From the NCBI GenBank assembly GCA_963794215.1, contig CAWCCQ010000002.1:62001-126000 (forward strand): a stretch of 64,000 nt of DNA, read 5' to 3'. The translations under genes were made by a program, and so were the position numbers. The notes below the pieces were generated by a model, which was given only the letters and a program-made list of their open reading frames with translations, ran no database searches and had not been told where the DNA came from. Origin of the DNA: DATKRB01 sp963794215. GTDB lineage: Bacteria > Actinomycetota > Acidimicrobiia > Acidimicrobiales > RAAP-2. Shown piece after piece: positions 18,088 to 26,021 of the stretch; the stretch's first letter is position 1; each line of letters opens with the position of its first letter.

Positions 18088-18279
18088 TCAGTCGGTCAGC
18101 TCGATGGCCCGTTCGGGACAGTTCTGCTCGCCGATCCGAGCCTTCGCCTCGAGCTCCGGAGGCACGATCACCAGCTTCACCACGCTGTAGCCACCGTCGT
18201 CGGAGTCGAACACCTCGGGCGCCAGGGTGTAGCAACGACCGTGGCCGCTACAACGTGAGGTGTCCACGGTAACTCTCAT
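18088..18279 (-). CDS. Small 3Fe-4S type ferredoxin
   Basis: 63 residues. Three cluster cysteines are visible: C10 and C16 in RCSGHGRC and C54 in NCPERAI. This three-cysteine pattern is that of the single [3Fe-4S] ferredoxins that feed electrons to cytochromes P450 or Rieske-type oxygenases in actinobacteria. No P450 is in the window; the partner may be an enzyme of the adjacent aldolase pathway or one encoded elsewhere. It lies 82 bases upstream of the DUF35 gene on the same strand. Confidence 0.85.
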   Translation of the reverse strand: MRVTVDTSRCSGHGRCYTLAPEVFDSDDGGYSVVKLVIVPPELEAKARIGEQNCPERAIELTD

Positions 18280-18390
18280 CTGCCGAACTCCATGGGGTAC
18301 CCCCTCTCCGTGACCGAAGCATCATACCCGCGGCTGGCCAGCTGACGCGGCCCGACTCGGCTGTGCGTCTTCCTTGAGAGTGGGATTTGA

Positions 18391-18436
18391 AGTGCGGTTT
18401 TCCTATTAGGTTGAGGTGCGATTTACGGTGCGATTT
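18391..18436 (+). repeat. Three phased copies of a (A/G)GTGCG(A/G)TTT repeat upstream of the Mo-hydroxylase genes
   Basis: Copies begin at 18391 (AGTGCGGTTT), 18415 (GGTGCGATTT) and 18427 (GGTGCGATTT). Offsets are 24 and 12 bases. They lie 60-110 bases before the first hydroxylase gene, between divergent transcripts, and look like binding sites for a regulator using direct repeats. Confidence 0.45.
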
Positions 18437-18498
18437 CGCCCGGATTTCTGTGAAACGACCGCGAGGGGGACACTGATGACCGCCACCGGGACACGGCG

Positions 18499-19401
18499 AT
18501 GAAGCCCGCTCCCTTCACCTACCATCGCCCCGAGACGCTCGGAGAGGCCCTTGGCCTCCTCACCGAGCACGGTGAGGAGGCCAAGGTGCTCGCAGGCGGC
18601 CAGAGCCTGGTGCCCATGCTCGCCTTGCGATTGACCCGTTTCGAACACCTGATCGACCTGAACGCGCTCGACGAGCTCACCGGTGTGCGCGACGACGGCC
18701 AGTGGCTTACCTTGGGCGCCATGACCCGCCACCGAGTGGTGTGCGAGGACGCCGAGGTTGGCTCGGGCGTGCCGTTGCTGGCGGCAGCGACGCGCCAGGT
18801 CGGGCATTTCCAGATCCGCAATCGGGGCACGATCGGTGGAGCGCTCGCCCACGCCGACCCCGCCGCCGAGCAGCCGGCGGTCGCGCTGGCGCTCGATGCC
18901 GTCATGGAGATGGCCTCGCCACGGGGCGCTCGCCAGGTGCCCGCGGCCGACTTCTTCCTCGGCACCTGGGCGACGGCTCTCGAACCCGATGAGGTGCTGA
19001 CCGCCGTCCGCTTCGAGCGCTGGGGCCCCCGCAGCGGCGTCGCGGTCGAGGAGCTGGCCCGTCGCCACGGCGATTTCGCCCTCGTCGGCGTGGTCTGCGC
19101 GCTGACGCTCGGCGAGACCGGGGTGCAGCGGTGCGCGCTCGGGCTGTTCGGCATCGGCCCGACTCCCGTGCGCGCGCTCGAGGCAGAGGCCGCCCTCGTC
19201 GCCGGGGCGTCGGTCGAGGAGGCCGCCCGCCTCGCACTCGAGGGCATCGAGCCGCCCGAGGACCTGCACGCGCCCGGCAGCTACCGGCGCCAGGTGGCCA
19301 GGGTGCTGGTCCGACGGGCCATCGAGTCCGCCCGGGCCGACGCCGTCTCCGACCAGAAGAATACGGGAACCACGACGAGCACGGAGGCCATCGGTGCCTG
19401 A
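18499..19401 (+). CDS. FAD-binding medium subunit of a molybdenum hydroxylase (CoxM/CutM-like)
   Basis: 300 residues. FAD-binding motifs are KVLAGGQSLVPMLALR near residue 30 and RNRGTIGGALAHADPAAEQP near residue 115. The domain passes electrons from the iron-sulphur subunit to an acceptor. It is the first of three genes in the order medium, small, large. The last residues overlap the start of the small-subunit gene by eight bases. The C-terminal 20 residues are S/T-rich and probably disordered. Confidence 0.9.
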   Translation: MKPAPFTYHRPETLGEALGLLTEHGEEAKVLAGGQSLVPMLALRLTRFEHLIDLNALDELTGVRDDGQWLTLGAMTRHRVVCEDAEVGSGVPLLAAATRQVGHFQIRNRGTIGGALAHADPAAEQPAVALALDAVMEMASPRGARQVPAADFFLGTWATALEPDEVLTAVRFERWGPRSGVAVEELARRHGDFALVGVVCALTLGETGVQRCALGLFGIGPTPVRALEAEAALVAGASVEEAARLALEGIEPPEDLHAPGSYRRQVARVLVRRAIESARADAVSDQKNTGTTTSTEAIGA

Positions 19402-19921
19402 GGGGCCTATCGAGCTCATCGTCAACGGTCAGCGCCATCGCGTCGTGGTCGAGGACCGCACGACCTTGGGCGACGCGTTGCGTGACCAGTGCCACCTGAC
19501 GGGCACCCATCTGGCGTGCGAGCACGGAGTGTGCGGAGCGTGCACTGTGCTGGTCGACGGCCAGGCCGTGCGATCGTGCCTGATGTTCGCCGTCCAGGTG
19601 AACGGGGCCGAGGTAACCACCATCGAGGGGCTCAGCCCGGCCGACGGGACCCTGTCGCCGATCCAAGCTGCATTCCGTGACGCGCACGGCCTCCAGTGCG
19701 GGTTCTGCACGCCCGGCTTCATCGTCTCGTTGCGCGCGTTTTTGGCCGACCATCCAACCCCGAGCGAGGAAGAGGTGCGTGACGCGCTCACCGGCAACCT
19801 CTGCCGCTGCACCGGCTACCAGGGCATCGTGCGCGCCGCGCGCAGGGCAGCCGGCCTGCTCGACACCTCGAGCACCTCGCCCCACCGCGCGCCGGGCCCC
19901 CTCGAGAAGGAGACGCCGTGA
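19394..19921 (+). CDS. 2x[2Fe-2S] small subunit of a molybdenum hydroxylase (CoxS/CutS-like)
   Basis: 175 residues. The plant-type ferredoxin cluster uses C42, C47, C50 and C62 (CEHGVCGACTVLVDG). The second cluster uses C102, C105, C137 and C139 (CGFCTPG and CRCTGYQ). All eight cysteines are intact, so electron transfer from the Mo site to FAD should work. It overlaps the genes on both sides (eight and four bases), indicating one transcript. Confidence 0.93.
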   Translation: MPEGPIELIVNGQRHRVVVEDRTTLGDALRDQCHLTGTHLACEHGVCGACTVLVDGQAVRSCLMFAVQVNGAEVTTIEGLSPADGTLSPIQAAFRDAHGLQCGFCTPGFIVSLRAFLADHPTPSEEEVRDALTGNLCRCTGYQGIVRAARRAAGLLDTSSTSPHRAPGPLEKETP

Positions 19922-22282
19922 CGAGCACGCAGGACTCACCGAGAGCACCCGGAACCGCACCTGGACAGGACACGCCCGCAGCACGCTTTGTTGGCCAATC
20001 GGTCAAGCGCCGGGAGGATCCGAGGCTGCTGGCGGGGCGGGGGCGCTACGCCGACGACGTGACCCTGCCCGGCCAGCTGCACATCGCCTTCTTGCGCAGT
20101 GACGTTGCGGCGGGCCAGATCCACCGCATCGACACCACCGAGGCGAAGGCGGCTGAGGGCGTGGCGGCCGTGCTCACTGGGGTGGACCTCAACGGAATCT
20201 CAGGCCCGTTGTGGACTACCACCAACGGCCCACCGGCCTTCGGTCCGCCGATGCACCCGCTGGCGGGCGGCGACGTCCGTTTCGTCGGCGATCCCATCGC
20301 CCTGGTCGTCGCTTCGAGCCGCGCCCTGGCCGAGGACGCCTGTGAGCTCATCGACGTCGACATCGAGCCCACGCCCGCCGTGTCGACATTCGAGCAGGCC
20401 ATGGCGCCGGGCGCGCCCCTCGTGCACCCCGAGCTCTCGACCAACGTGCTCGAGGCCCCTCGCCCGCCCGACCCGGCACTCGACGCGGTGCTCGAGGGAG
20501 CGGCCCACGTGTTCACCGCCACCTTCGCGATGACACGCACCACCAACGTGCCCATGGAAGGCCGGGGCCTTGTCGCCTCGTGGGACCCCTACGCGGCAGA
20601 GCTGCGGGTGTGGCCCTCCACCCAAAGCCCGCACGAGATCAAAGCCTTCGCCGGCCGGGTCCTTGGAATCGGGGCAAACCAGATTCGCGTCGAGATGGGC
20701 GATGTGGGCGGTGCGTTCGGCCAGAAGATGTACCCGACGCGCGAGGAGGCCGCGGTGCTGCTCGCCGCCAAGGCGGTCGGGCGACCGGTCAAGTGGATCG
20801 AGGACCGCCGCGAGAACCTCATCGCCGCCAACCAGGCTCGTCACGACATCGCTACCGTCACCATGGCCCTCGACGTCGACGCGCAGTTCTTGGCCGCGCT
20901 GGTCGATTTGCGCCAGGGGGTGGGGGCGTATCCGGCCGGTGGTGGGATCAGCGCCGGGGCCGGTTTCGTCGCCCTGCTCTTCAGCGGTCCCTATCGGATC
21001 GCGCACACGGGATTCTCGGCCCGCACCATCGTGACCAACACCTGCGGGCAGGCACCCTTTCGTGGGCCCTGGGCGATCGAGACGATCGCCCGTGAGCAGA
21101 TGGTCGATGCGGTGGCCGCCCAGCTGGGGCTCGACCCCCTCGAGCTACGCCGGCGTAACGTGCTGCACCAGTCCGACCTACCCTTCACGCTGCCGAGCGG
21201 GATGGTCTATGACATCGTGACCCCCGAAGAGAACCTCCTCCAGGCCACCGACATGCTCGACTGGGCAGCCTTCCGGGCTGAGCAGGCAGCGGCACGCGCC
21301 GCGGGTCGCTACCTCGGGGTAGGGCTCAGCTTGTGTATCGAGCCCTCAGCGGTGGGTATGGGCGCCTGGGCGACCGAGCAAGCCATCGTACGCATCGACG
21401 TGTCAGGCAAGGTCGAGGTCCTCATGGGCACCGGCAGTCACGGGCACAGCCTCGAGACGACCATCCCCCAGGTGGTGGCCGACCACCTGGGCTGTGCTCT
21501 CGACGATGTCGTTCTACGTCAGGGCGGGGACACTCCCTATGGGCCCGGCACCGGCGGGAGCCGCAGCGCGGTGATCGCCGGTGGTGCCGCCCAGGGCGCG
21601 GCCACCACCTTGCGGCACAAGGTCGTCTCCGTCGCCGCGCACCTGCTCGAGGCCGCCGCCAGGCGACCTCGAGGTGGCCGACTCGATGGTCTTCGTCCGC
21701 GGTACGCCCACCAAAGGATTGAGTTTCGCCGAGGTGGCCGCCACCGCCTATCTGAACGCCGCGGCGTTGCCCGCGGGAGTCGAACCGGGGCTCGAGGCGT
21801 CCAGCCGTTTTGCCCCACCGTCGCCCTTCACCTGGTCCAACGCCTGTCACCTCTGCGTGTGCGAGGTAGACGCCGAGACCGGCGTCGTCACGTTGTTGCG
21901 CTACATCGTGAGCGAGGACTGCGGGGTCATGATCAACCCGATGGTGGTCGAGGGCCAGATCGCTGGTGGTGTGGTCCAGGGTATTGGCGGGGCCCTCTAT
22001 GAGGAGATGGCCTACGACGACGACGCCAATCCGCTGGCGACCACCTTCGTCGACTACCTCATCCCGACCGCGGCCGAGGTGCCAGACCTCGAGTACGGAC
22101 ACATCGAGACGCCGTCCAACAGTCTGGGCGGGTACAAGGGCATGGGCGAGGGCGGCGCCATCGCCTCCCCCGCTGCCGTCGCCAACGCGGTGAACGACGC
22201 CCTGGCCCCCTTCGGCGCCTCGGTCACCCAGTTCCCTATCACCCCGCCTCGGGTGCTCGCCGCCATCCGAGGCGCCCGTTGA
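19918..22282 (+). pseudogene. Molybdopterin-binding large subunit (xanthine dehydrogenase family), frame broken near 21661
   Basis: The first frame covers about 580 residues: SVKRREDPRLLAGRGRYADD, GGAFGQKMYPTREEAA and TNTCGQAPFRGPWAIE. Near 21661 it loses register after LLEAAA; GDLEVADSMVFVRG and the rest, including YKGMGEGGAIASPAAVANA with the catalytic Glu, follow in another frame to 22282. The net change is +1 or -2 bases. All domains are present, so the break could be an error. The active-site loop APFRGPW differs from the AYRCSFR of form I CO dehydrogenase. The enzyme is probably an aromatic, N-heterocycle or aldehyde hydroxylase, not a CO oxidiser. Confidence 0.85.
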
Positions 22283-22332
22283 GCTTGCCGGCGCCGCGCG
22301 GCACACTTGGGATCCCCCCAAAGGACGACGCC

Positions 22333-22974
22333 ATGGACTCGACCCAGACGGCGATCGAAACGGATGCGATCGGGGCAGACGACGATCCGCTCATCATCCT
22401 GATCGCAGGCACCGCCGGATGCGGAAAGACCACCTTGGCCAACCGGTTGGCCGCACACTTCGACCTCGATCACCGCATCGGGACCGGTTTCATACGAGCG
22501 GTGCTGCAAAGCCAAACCAGCGCGACCGACGAACCGGATCTCTTCCTGCGCTCCTACGAGGCGGGCGACGCGGTGGCCCATGTCCAGGCCCAAGCGCGCC
22601 GGCTCCGTCCTGCGGTGTGGTCGTGCATCGAGCGAGCGAGGGCCGAAGGGACCTCGCTCGTCGTCGAAGGCACGCACCTTGTCCCCGAGCTCTACTACGA
22701 CATTGGCGCCCGATTCGTCGTGCTCGCGACGCCAGAGTTCGCTGAGCATCAGCGGAGGCTCCTCGGGCACCGCCATACGCGCCGAACGGTCAGCGTCGAC
22801 GACGTCGCGGGGGCCCGCGAGATCGGGCTCTTCTACGAGCGCGAAGCGGGTCGCTGGGGCGTGCAGACGTTGCGCTATGCCGACAACTTCGACGAAGTGG
22901 CCGGGGCTCTTGGGCTCACCATTCGGGCAGGCAACGGAGCGCTCCCAAACCAGGCACCATTCTCCGCCCGGTGA
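22333..22974 (+). CDS. P-loop kinase resembling 2-phosphoglycerate kinase
   Basis: 213 residues from ATG 22333, with AAGGACG upstream. Walker A is AGTAGCGKTTLANRLA near the N terminus, followed by LDHRIGTGFIRAVLQSQTS, which resembles the region after the P-loop in archaeal and bacterial 2-phosphoglycerate kinase-like proteins. A second block (GTSLVVEGTHLVPELY) matches the Walker B area of that family. The cellular substrate in actinobacteria is not known. It follows the Mo-hydroxylase genes by 50 bases and may be co-transcribed. Confidence 0.68.
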   Translation: MDSTQTAIETDAIGADDDPLIILIAGTAGCGKTTLANRLAAHFDLDHRIGTGFIRAVLQSQTSATDEPDLFLRSYEAGDAVAHVQAQARRLRPAVWSCIERARAEGTSLVVEGTHLVPELYYDIGARFVVLATPEFAEHQRRLLGHRHTRRTVSVDDVAGAREIGLFYEREAGRWGVQTLRYADNFDEVAGALGLTIRAGNGALPNQAPFSAR

Positions 22975-22986
22975 GTATCGAACTGA

Positions 22987-23313
22987 TCAGGCCGCCCCGT
23001 CGTCCGCCCAGTCGAGCCAGGCGTTGAGTGCTCTTTGCGCTTTTGATGTGAGATGAGTGGGTGGCTGGGCAATGGGATCTTCGACGATGGCACCCGTGTG
23101 GTCGGCCAACCAGAGATGGTGATGCGATCCCTGCCCTACAGGACCGCGCACCTCGTAACGATCACGCGTGTAGTCCAAGGCATGATCTTCTTGTTCCACA
23201 GTGTCTTCGATAATCATGATGACGCTGAAGGCTGCCTCGTCGATCAAAACCAGCTGCGGGGCGGTCAACATCCAACCGTCGCGCTCGATCGGCGAGCGTT
23301 CGTCGTCACTCAC
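22987..23313 (-). CDS. Uncharacterised acidic protein, last gene of the XRE/HNH-like unit
   Basis: About 108 residues from GTG 23313, eleven bases after the stop of the HNH-like gene on the same strand. I do not recognise a family. The sequence is acidic with a hydrophobic core (APQLVLIDEAAFSVIMIIEDTVEQ) and a distinctive GSHHHLWLADHTG stretch, ending in a short helix (LTSKAQRALNAWLDWADD). Three histidines in a row could bind metal. Tight spacing suggests co-translation. The start is uncertain because no clear ribosome site is seen. Confidence 0.5.
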   Translation of the reverse strand: MSDDERSPIERDGWMLTAPQLVLIDEAAFSVIMIIEDTVEQEDHALDYTRDRYEVRGPVGQGSHHHLWLADHTGAIVEDPIAQPPTHLTSKAQRALNAWLDWADDGAA

Positions 23314-23323
23314 TGACCGCAAT

Positions 23324-23728
23324 CTAGGAGAGCGACACGTCCCACGGGTGGACCCAAGTCCCATCCGCCGGCCTACTCTTGTGCTTGTCCGCGCGGGTTG
23401 TCCGGCGCGGTGGGTTGCGTGGTCTGCTCCTCAGCGCTCCGTACCAGATCCGACGGGCCTTCGACCCGATCATCTCCAACCACAATTGCGGCTCGGAACG
23501 AAGAATCCGATGGCACGCCGGACACAAGGCGATCGTGCGCTTCCCGCCGCGCCTACTCCCCTCCACCACGCCGACACGGTGCTTGGGACGAGCGAAGCGC
23601 TCGGCACGCACCGTGCAACCCAGCAGCCGAGCTTGGCAAAGGCGCACCCCTCCCATCGCGAAGCCCGGACTCTGGTCCAATGCGCTGGCCTCGCGTCGGG
23701 CGAACCAAAACCATCCGATCACCCTCAT
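23324..23728 (-). CDS. HNH-like zinc-binding protein
   Basis: 134 residues. C31 and C38 (CQARLLGC) and C69/C72-H73 (ALCPACHR) bracket a GG-containing loop (SRRGGKR) and H50 (RPKHRVG). This order resembles the treble-clef HNH domain of small actinobacterial and phage HNH proteins, where the first cysteine pair, an H(H), a GG loop and CxxCH occur in sequence. The usual HH pair is reduced to one His here, so nuclease activity is doubtful. The ATG overlaps the stop of the XRE gene (ATGA), which supports it being a real coupled gene. A basic tail follows. Confidence 0.5.
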   Translation of the reverse strand: MRVIGWFWFARREASALDQSPGFAMGGVRLCQARLLGCTVRAERFARPKHRVGVVEGSRRGGKRTIALCPACHRILRSEPQLWLEMIGSKARRIWYGALRSRPRNPPRRTTRADKHKSRPADGTWVHPWDVSLS

Positions 23729-24002
23729 AGCGGCGTCCTCCCTGAGCGTGAGCTACGCGGCACCCCGACGGTCCCCGCCCCCGCGGGTTCCTCGTCGGGT
23801 CGAACCTCGGGGCCGAGCAGCGACAGCAACGGGACTCGCAACTCGCGGGCCAGTGCTCGTATCAGCCGAGCGCTCGCCTCGCGCCGCCCCGCTTCGACGT
23901 TGGTCAGATGGCTTGGGGTGCACTCCACGGCCTTGGCCAGATCGACGAGCCGAACCTCGCGGTCCCGCCGAATGCCCGGAGCGCCTCGGGATTGATCCGC
24001 AC
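23725..24002 (-). pseudogene. XRE-family HTH regulator, frame broken by one base near its start
   Basis: From GTG 24002 the frame reads MRINPEALRAF and then loses register at about 23966-23970. One added base restores RRDREVRLVDLAKAVECTPS, running into HLTNVEAGRREASARLIRAL, a complete XRE HTH. The product would be about 92 residues with a short C-terminal tail. It leads a minus-strand unit with the HNH-like gene (ATGA overlap) and faces a divergent repressor-like gene. The region between them carries repeats, suggesting that one or both regulators act there. Confidence 0.65.
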
Positions 24003-24096
24003 TGTGTGATCCTAGCTATTTCTAGCAAGTCTCGTCAAACCTCGGCGCATTAGCGCGCTATTTTGGGTGAATTGTGGAAGAGTGGAGCTAGAATAA

Positions 24097-24146
24097 TTGC
24101 TGAACCTTGCTGGGATAGGCTAGACCCTTTCTGGAATTTGCTGGGA
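24097..24146 (+). promoter_or_regulatory. TTGCTG repeats in the divergent control region
   Basis: TTGCTG begins at 24097, 24107 and 24138; the last two copies extend to TTGCTGGGA. Spacings are 10 and 31 bases, one and three helical turns. A related TTGCTAG lies on the opposite strand near 24024-24030. A -10-like TAGAAT is at 24089. The whole 24003-24150 gap is AT-richer than its surroundings. The last copy overlaps the ribosome site of the plus-strand gene, a natural position for repression. Confidence 0.45.
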
Positions 24147-24156
24147 GGGTGTGATC

Positions 24157-24585
24157 GTGTCCACAGAACAGGGGCGCCGCCGCTTGCAGCGGTACCTCGC
24201 TGACGAGGTCGATCGGCGGGGGAGAACGTGGGCCGCTCTCGGTGTCGAGATCGGCGACAACCGGAGCGCGTCGACGATCAGGAGCTACGTCCAGGCTGGC
24301 GTCGCCACCCGACCCCAACGCTCAACGCTTGCCATGATCGACCGGCTGCTCGGATGGGAGTCCGGAAGTGCACGCACCGTCCTAGAGGGCGGCGAGCCTC
24401 ACCTCCGACTGGTGGGCGATGACTCGGCGGGCCTCCCGCCGATGACTGCTGAGGGAGACCCCTCGGAACCCCACGGGACGGACGAAACGCTTCCGGCCCT
24501 GTCCGGGGCCAAATGGGAGCGACTGAGCGCCGAGCAGCAGCGAGCCGTACTGGGCGTGATCGACTCGATGCTCGAGGGCAGCTGA
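24157..24585 (+). CDS. HTH protein resembling phage-type repressors, paired with an ImmA-like peptidase
   Basis: 142 residues from GTG 24157, behind the site CTGGGAGGG; GTG 24151 is the alternative. The N-terminal half looks like a compact HTH (WAALGVEIGDNRSASTIRSYVQAG) followed by STLAMIDRLLGWESGSARTVL, a pattern common in actinobacterial and mycobacteriophage regulators (LGW.pGSa..vL.GG.P). The C-terminal element LSAEQQRAVLGVIDSMLE is also typical. It precedes the metallopeptidase gene by 87 bases. I infer DNA binding from the motif. Confidence 0.62.
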   Translation: MSTEQGRRRLQRYLADEVDRRGRTWAALGVEIGDNRSASTIRSYVQAGVATRPQRSTLAMIDRLLGWESGSARTVLEGGEPHLRLVGDDSAGLPPMTAEGDPSEPHGTDETLPALSGAKWERLSAEQQRAVLGVIDSMLEGS

Positions 24586-24672
24586 TCGCCTCGATGCTCG
24601 GAGGGCAGCTCAGGCGGCGTACTCGAGGGCATGTCCAACTGCGTTGTCTGACCCACTCCGTACGCTTGGTCT

Positions 24673-25125
24673 ATGCCAGCGTGGAATCCCTGGACCGAGC
24701 TGAGGGCCCGACCACAGATCGTGATGATGATCCGTCCGCTGCCCGGATCGGTGGACGGCGTTTACCATGCGCGCGGCTCGAGACGGGTCATCGTGCTGGC
24801 CGCGTCGCTCGGGCGACGAGAACGCAACGCCACCCTCGCGCACGAGCTGGTCCACGACGAACGTGGTGGCGGAGCCGCCTACCAGGGGCAACCGGCCACC
24901 TGGGACCCCGTCGTCGCCCGCGACGAGCACCAGGTCGACGACGAAGTGGCCCGACGTCTGGTTCCCGCAACTGAGCTGGCACGGCTCTGGCGCCAGGCTC
25001 GGACGGTGGACGGCTGCCTAAGCCCCTTGGACGTGGCAAGCGCGTTCGACGTGCCGGTGGCCGTGGCCACACGCGCCTTACAAGTGCGGCGCCCTGCTCA
25101 GCGTCCCGCCGCCCTCGAGCAATGA
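24673..25125 (+). CDS. ImmA/IrrE-type zinc metallopeptidase
   Basis: 150 residues. The zinc-binding helix is LAHELVHDERG with H57, E58 and H61; a downstream acidic helix (EHQVDDEVARRLVP) supplies a likely third ligand. The short N-terminal part (WNPWTELRARPQIVMMIRPL) is usual for actinobacterial DUF955-like proteins. Relatives such as ImmA of ICEBs1 and IrrE of Deinococcus cleave XRE-type repressors to switch on mobile-element or DNA-damage genes. Two candidate HTH targets are encoded within 1 kb. tRNA-His follows immediately. Confidence 0.75.
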   Translation: MPAWNPWTELRARPQIVMMIRPLPGSVDGVYHARGSRRVIVLAASLGRRERNATLAHELVHDERGGGAAYQGQPATWDPVVARDEHQVDDEVARRLVPATELARLWRQARTVDGCLSPLDVASAFDVPVAVATRALQVRRPAQRPAALEQ

Positions 25126-25159
25126 CAGGCTGGTTCCATGTGCAACACTGTGAACCCTC

Positions 25160-25237
25160 GGTGGGCGTAGCTCAGCAGGTTAGAGCGCCAGGTTGTGGCC
25201 CTGGAGGCCGGGGGTTCAAGTCCCCTCGCTCACCCCA
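25160..25237 (+). tRNA. tRNA-His (anticodon GTG), CCA encoded
   Basis: The cloverleaf folds fully: acceptor GTGGGCG/CGCTCAC, anticodon stem CCAGG/CCTGG with loop TTGTGGC, and T-arm GGGGG-TTCAAGT-CCCCT. An extra G at 25160 opposite C73 (25234) is the histidine identity pair G-1:C73. CCA at 25235-25237 is encoded. Confidence 0.96.
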
Positions 25238-25280
25238 ATTGCGATGTCGCGGGGAGATCCCGGACACGGTCAAAAGACAC

Positions 25281-26021
25281 ATGGCGGAGACCCCCAATCG
25301 TCGTTCCCCGACGGGCCCTGCCGGCGGTCAGAAGCCCCGCCCCAGCGCGTCGACCAACCCCAGCGTGAGACCCCGGTTCGACGCCGGGGCCGGTGGGCCC
25401 GACAATGGTGTCGTGGCTAGCGGCGCGCACCAGACTCCCGGGGGCGCCCAGCAGCGCCAGCACATCCTCAACACCGCCCTCTCGCTCATGGCACAGCGGG
25501 GTGTCGACGGCACGAGTATGAGGGAACTGGCCGCTGCCGCCGGCCTCAACGTGGCCTCCCTGTACCACTACTTCCCCTCCAAGCGGGACCTGCTCGTCGC
25601 CGTACTCGCCGAGCAGGGTTTCATCGACGAAGTCACCGCCACCCCCAGACCGTCGCTCACCCGCGACCCGGCTAATCAGCTCGCCGATCTCCTCGACGAC
25701 ATGCTCCAGTCGATGCTCGAGGTGGAGGACTTCATCCGCCTGATGCTGGGCGAGGTGATCCGCGGCGAGGAGACAGCCAACGCGGTAGGCGAGGATCTGT
25801 TTAGCGCCACCCAGGAATCGCTCGAGCGATGGCTGATGGATTCCCAGCCCGCCATGACCGTCAATGCGGGAGCCCCCGCGGTCGCCCGCGTGCTGCGCGC
25901 CATGCTGATCGGAATCTTCTTCGAGCACGTGGCGGGCGTGCTTGACGATGACGGGGATCCCGCAGCAGCGTTCCGCAAGCGCGCCGAAGAGGCGGCTGAC
26001 GTTCTACGCGCTCGACCGTGA
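25281..26021 (+). CDS. TetR-family transcriptional regulator
   Basis: 246 residues from ATG 25281; a GTG about 130 bases downstream is possible because the first 45 residues are low-complexity. The TetR HTH is clear: QHILNTALSLMAQRGVDGTSMRELAAAAGLNV with the recognition helix ASLYHYFPSKRDLLVAVL. The C-terminal ligand domain (MLQSMLEVEDFIRLMLGEV, RVLRAMLIGIFFEHVAGVL) is helical and of unknown specificity. Its 3' end overlaps the convergent rlmN gene by 18 bases. It lies 43 bases downstream of tRNA-His. Confidence 0.87.
   Translation: MAETPNRRSPTGPAGGQKPRPSASTNPSVRPRFDAGAGGPDNGVVASGAHQTPGGAQQRQHILNTALSLMAQRGVDGTSMRELAAAAGLNVASLYHYFPSKRDLLVAVLAEQGFIDEVTATPRPSLTRDPANQLADLLDDMLQSMLEVEDFIRLMLGEVIRGEETANAVGEDLFSATQESLERWLMDSQPAMTVNAGAPAVARVLRAMLIGIFFEHVAGVLDDDGDPAAAFRKRAEEAADVLRARP

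Noticed and set aside
18406..19425. A 339-codon minus-strand frame
   Set aside because: It lies antisense to the FAD subunit gene, whose motifs are clear; no motif in the reverse frame.
18499..22282. Aerobic CO dehydrogenase (coxMSL)
   Set aside because: The gene order fits, but the large-subunit loop is APFRGPW, not the AYRCSFR motif of form I enzymes.
22987..25237. A complete integrative element or prophage at tRNA-His
   Set aside because: No integrase, relaxase, phage structural gene or repeated tRNA 3' end was found; only the regulator/peptidase part looks element-like.
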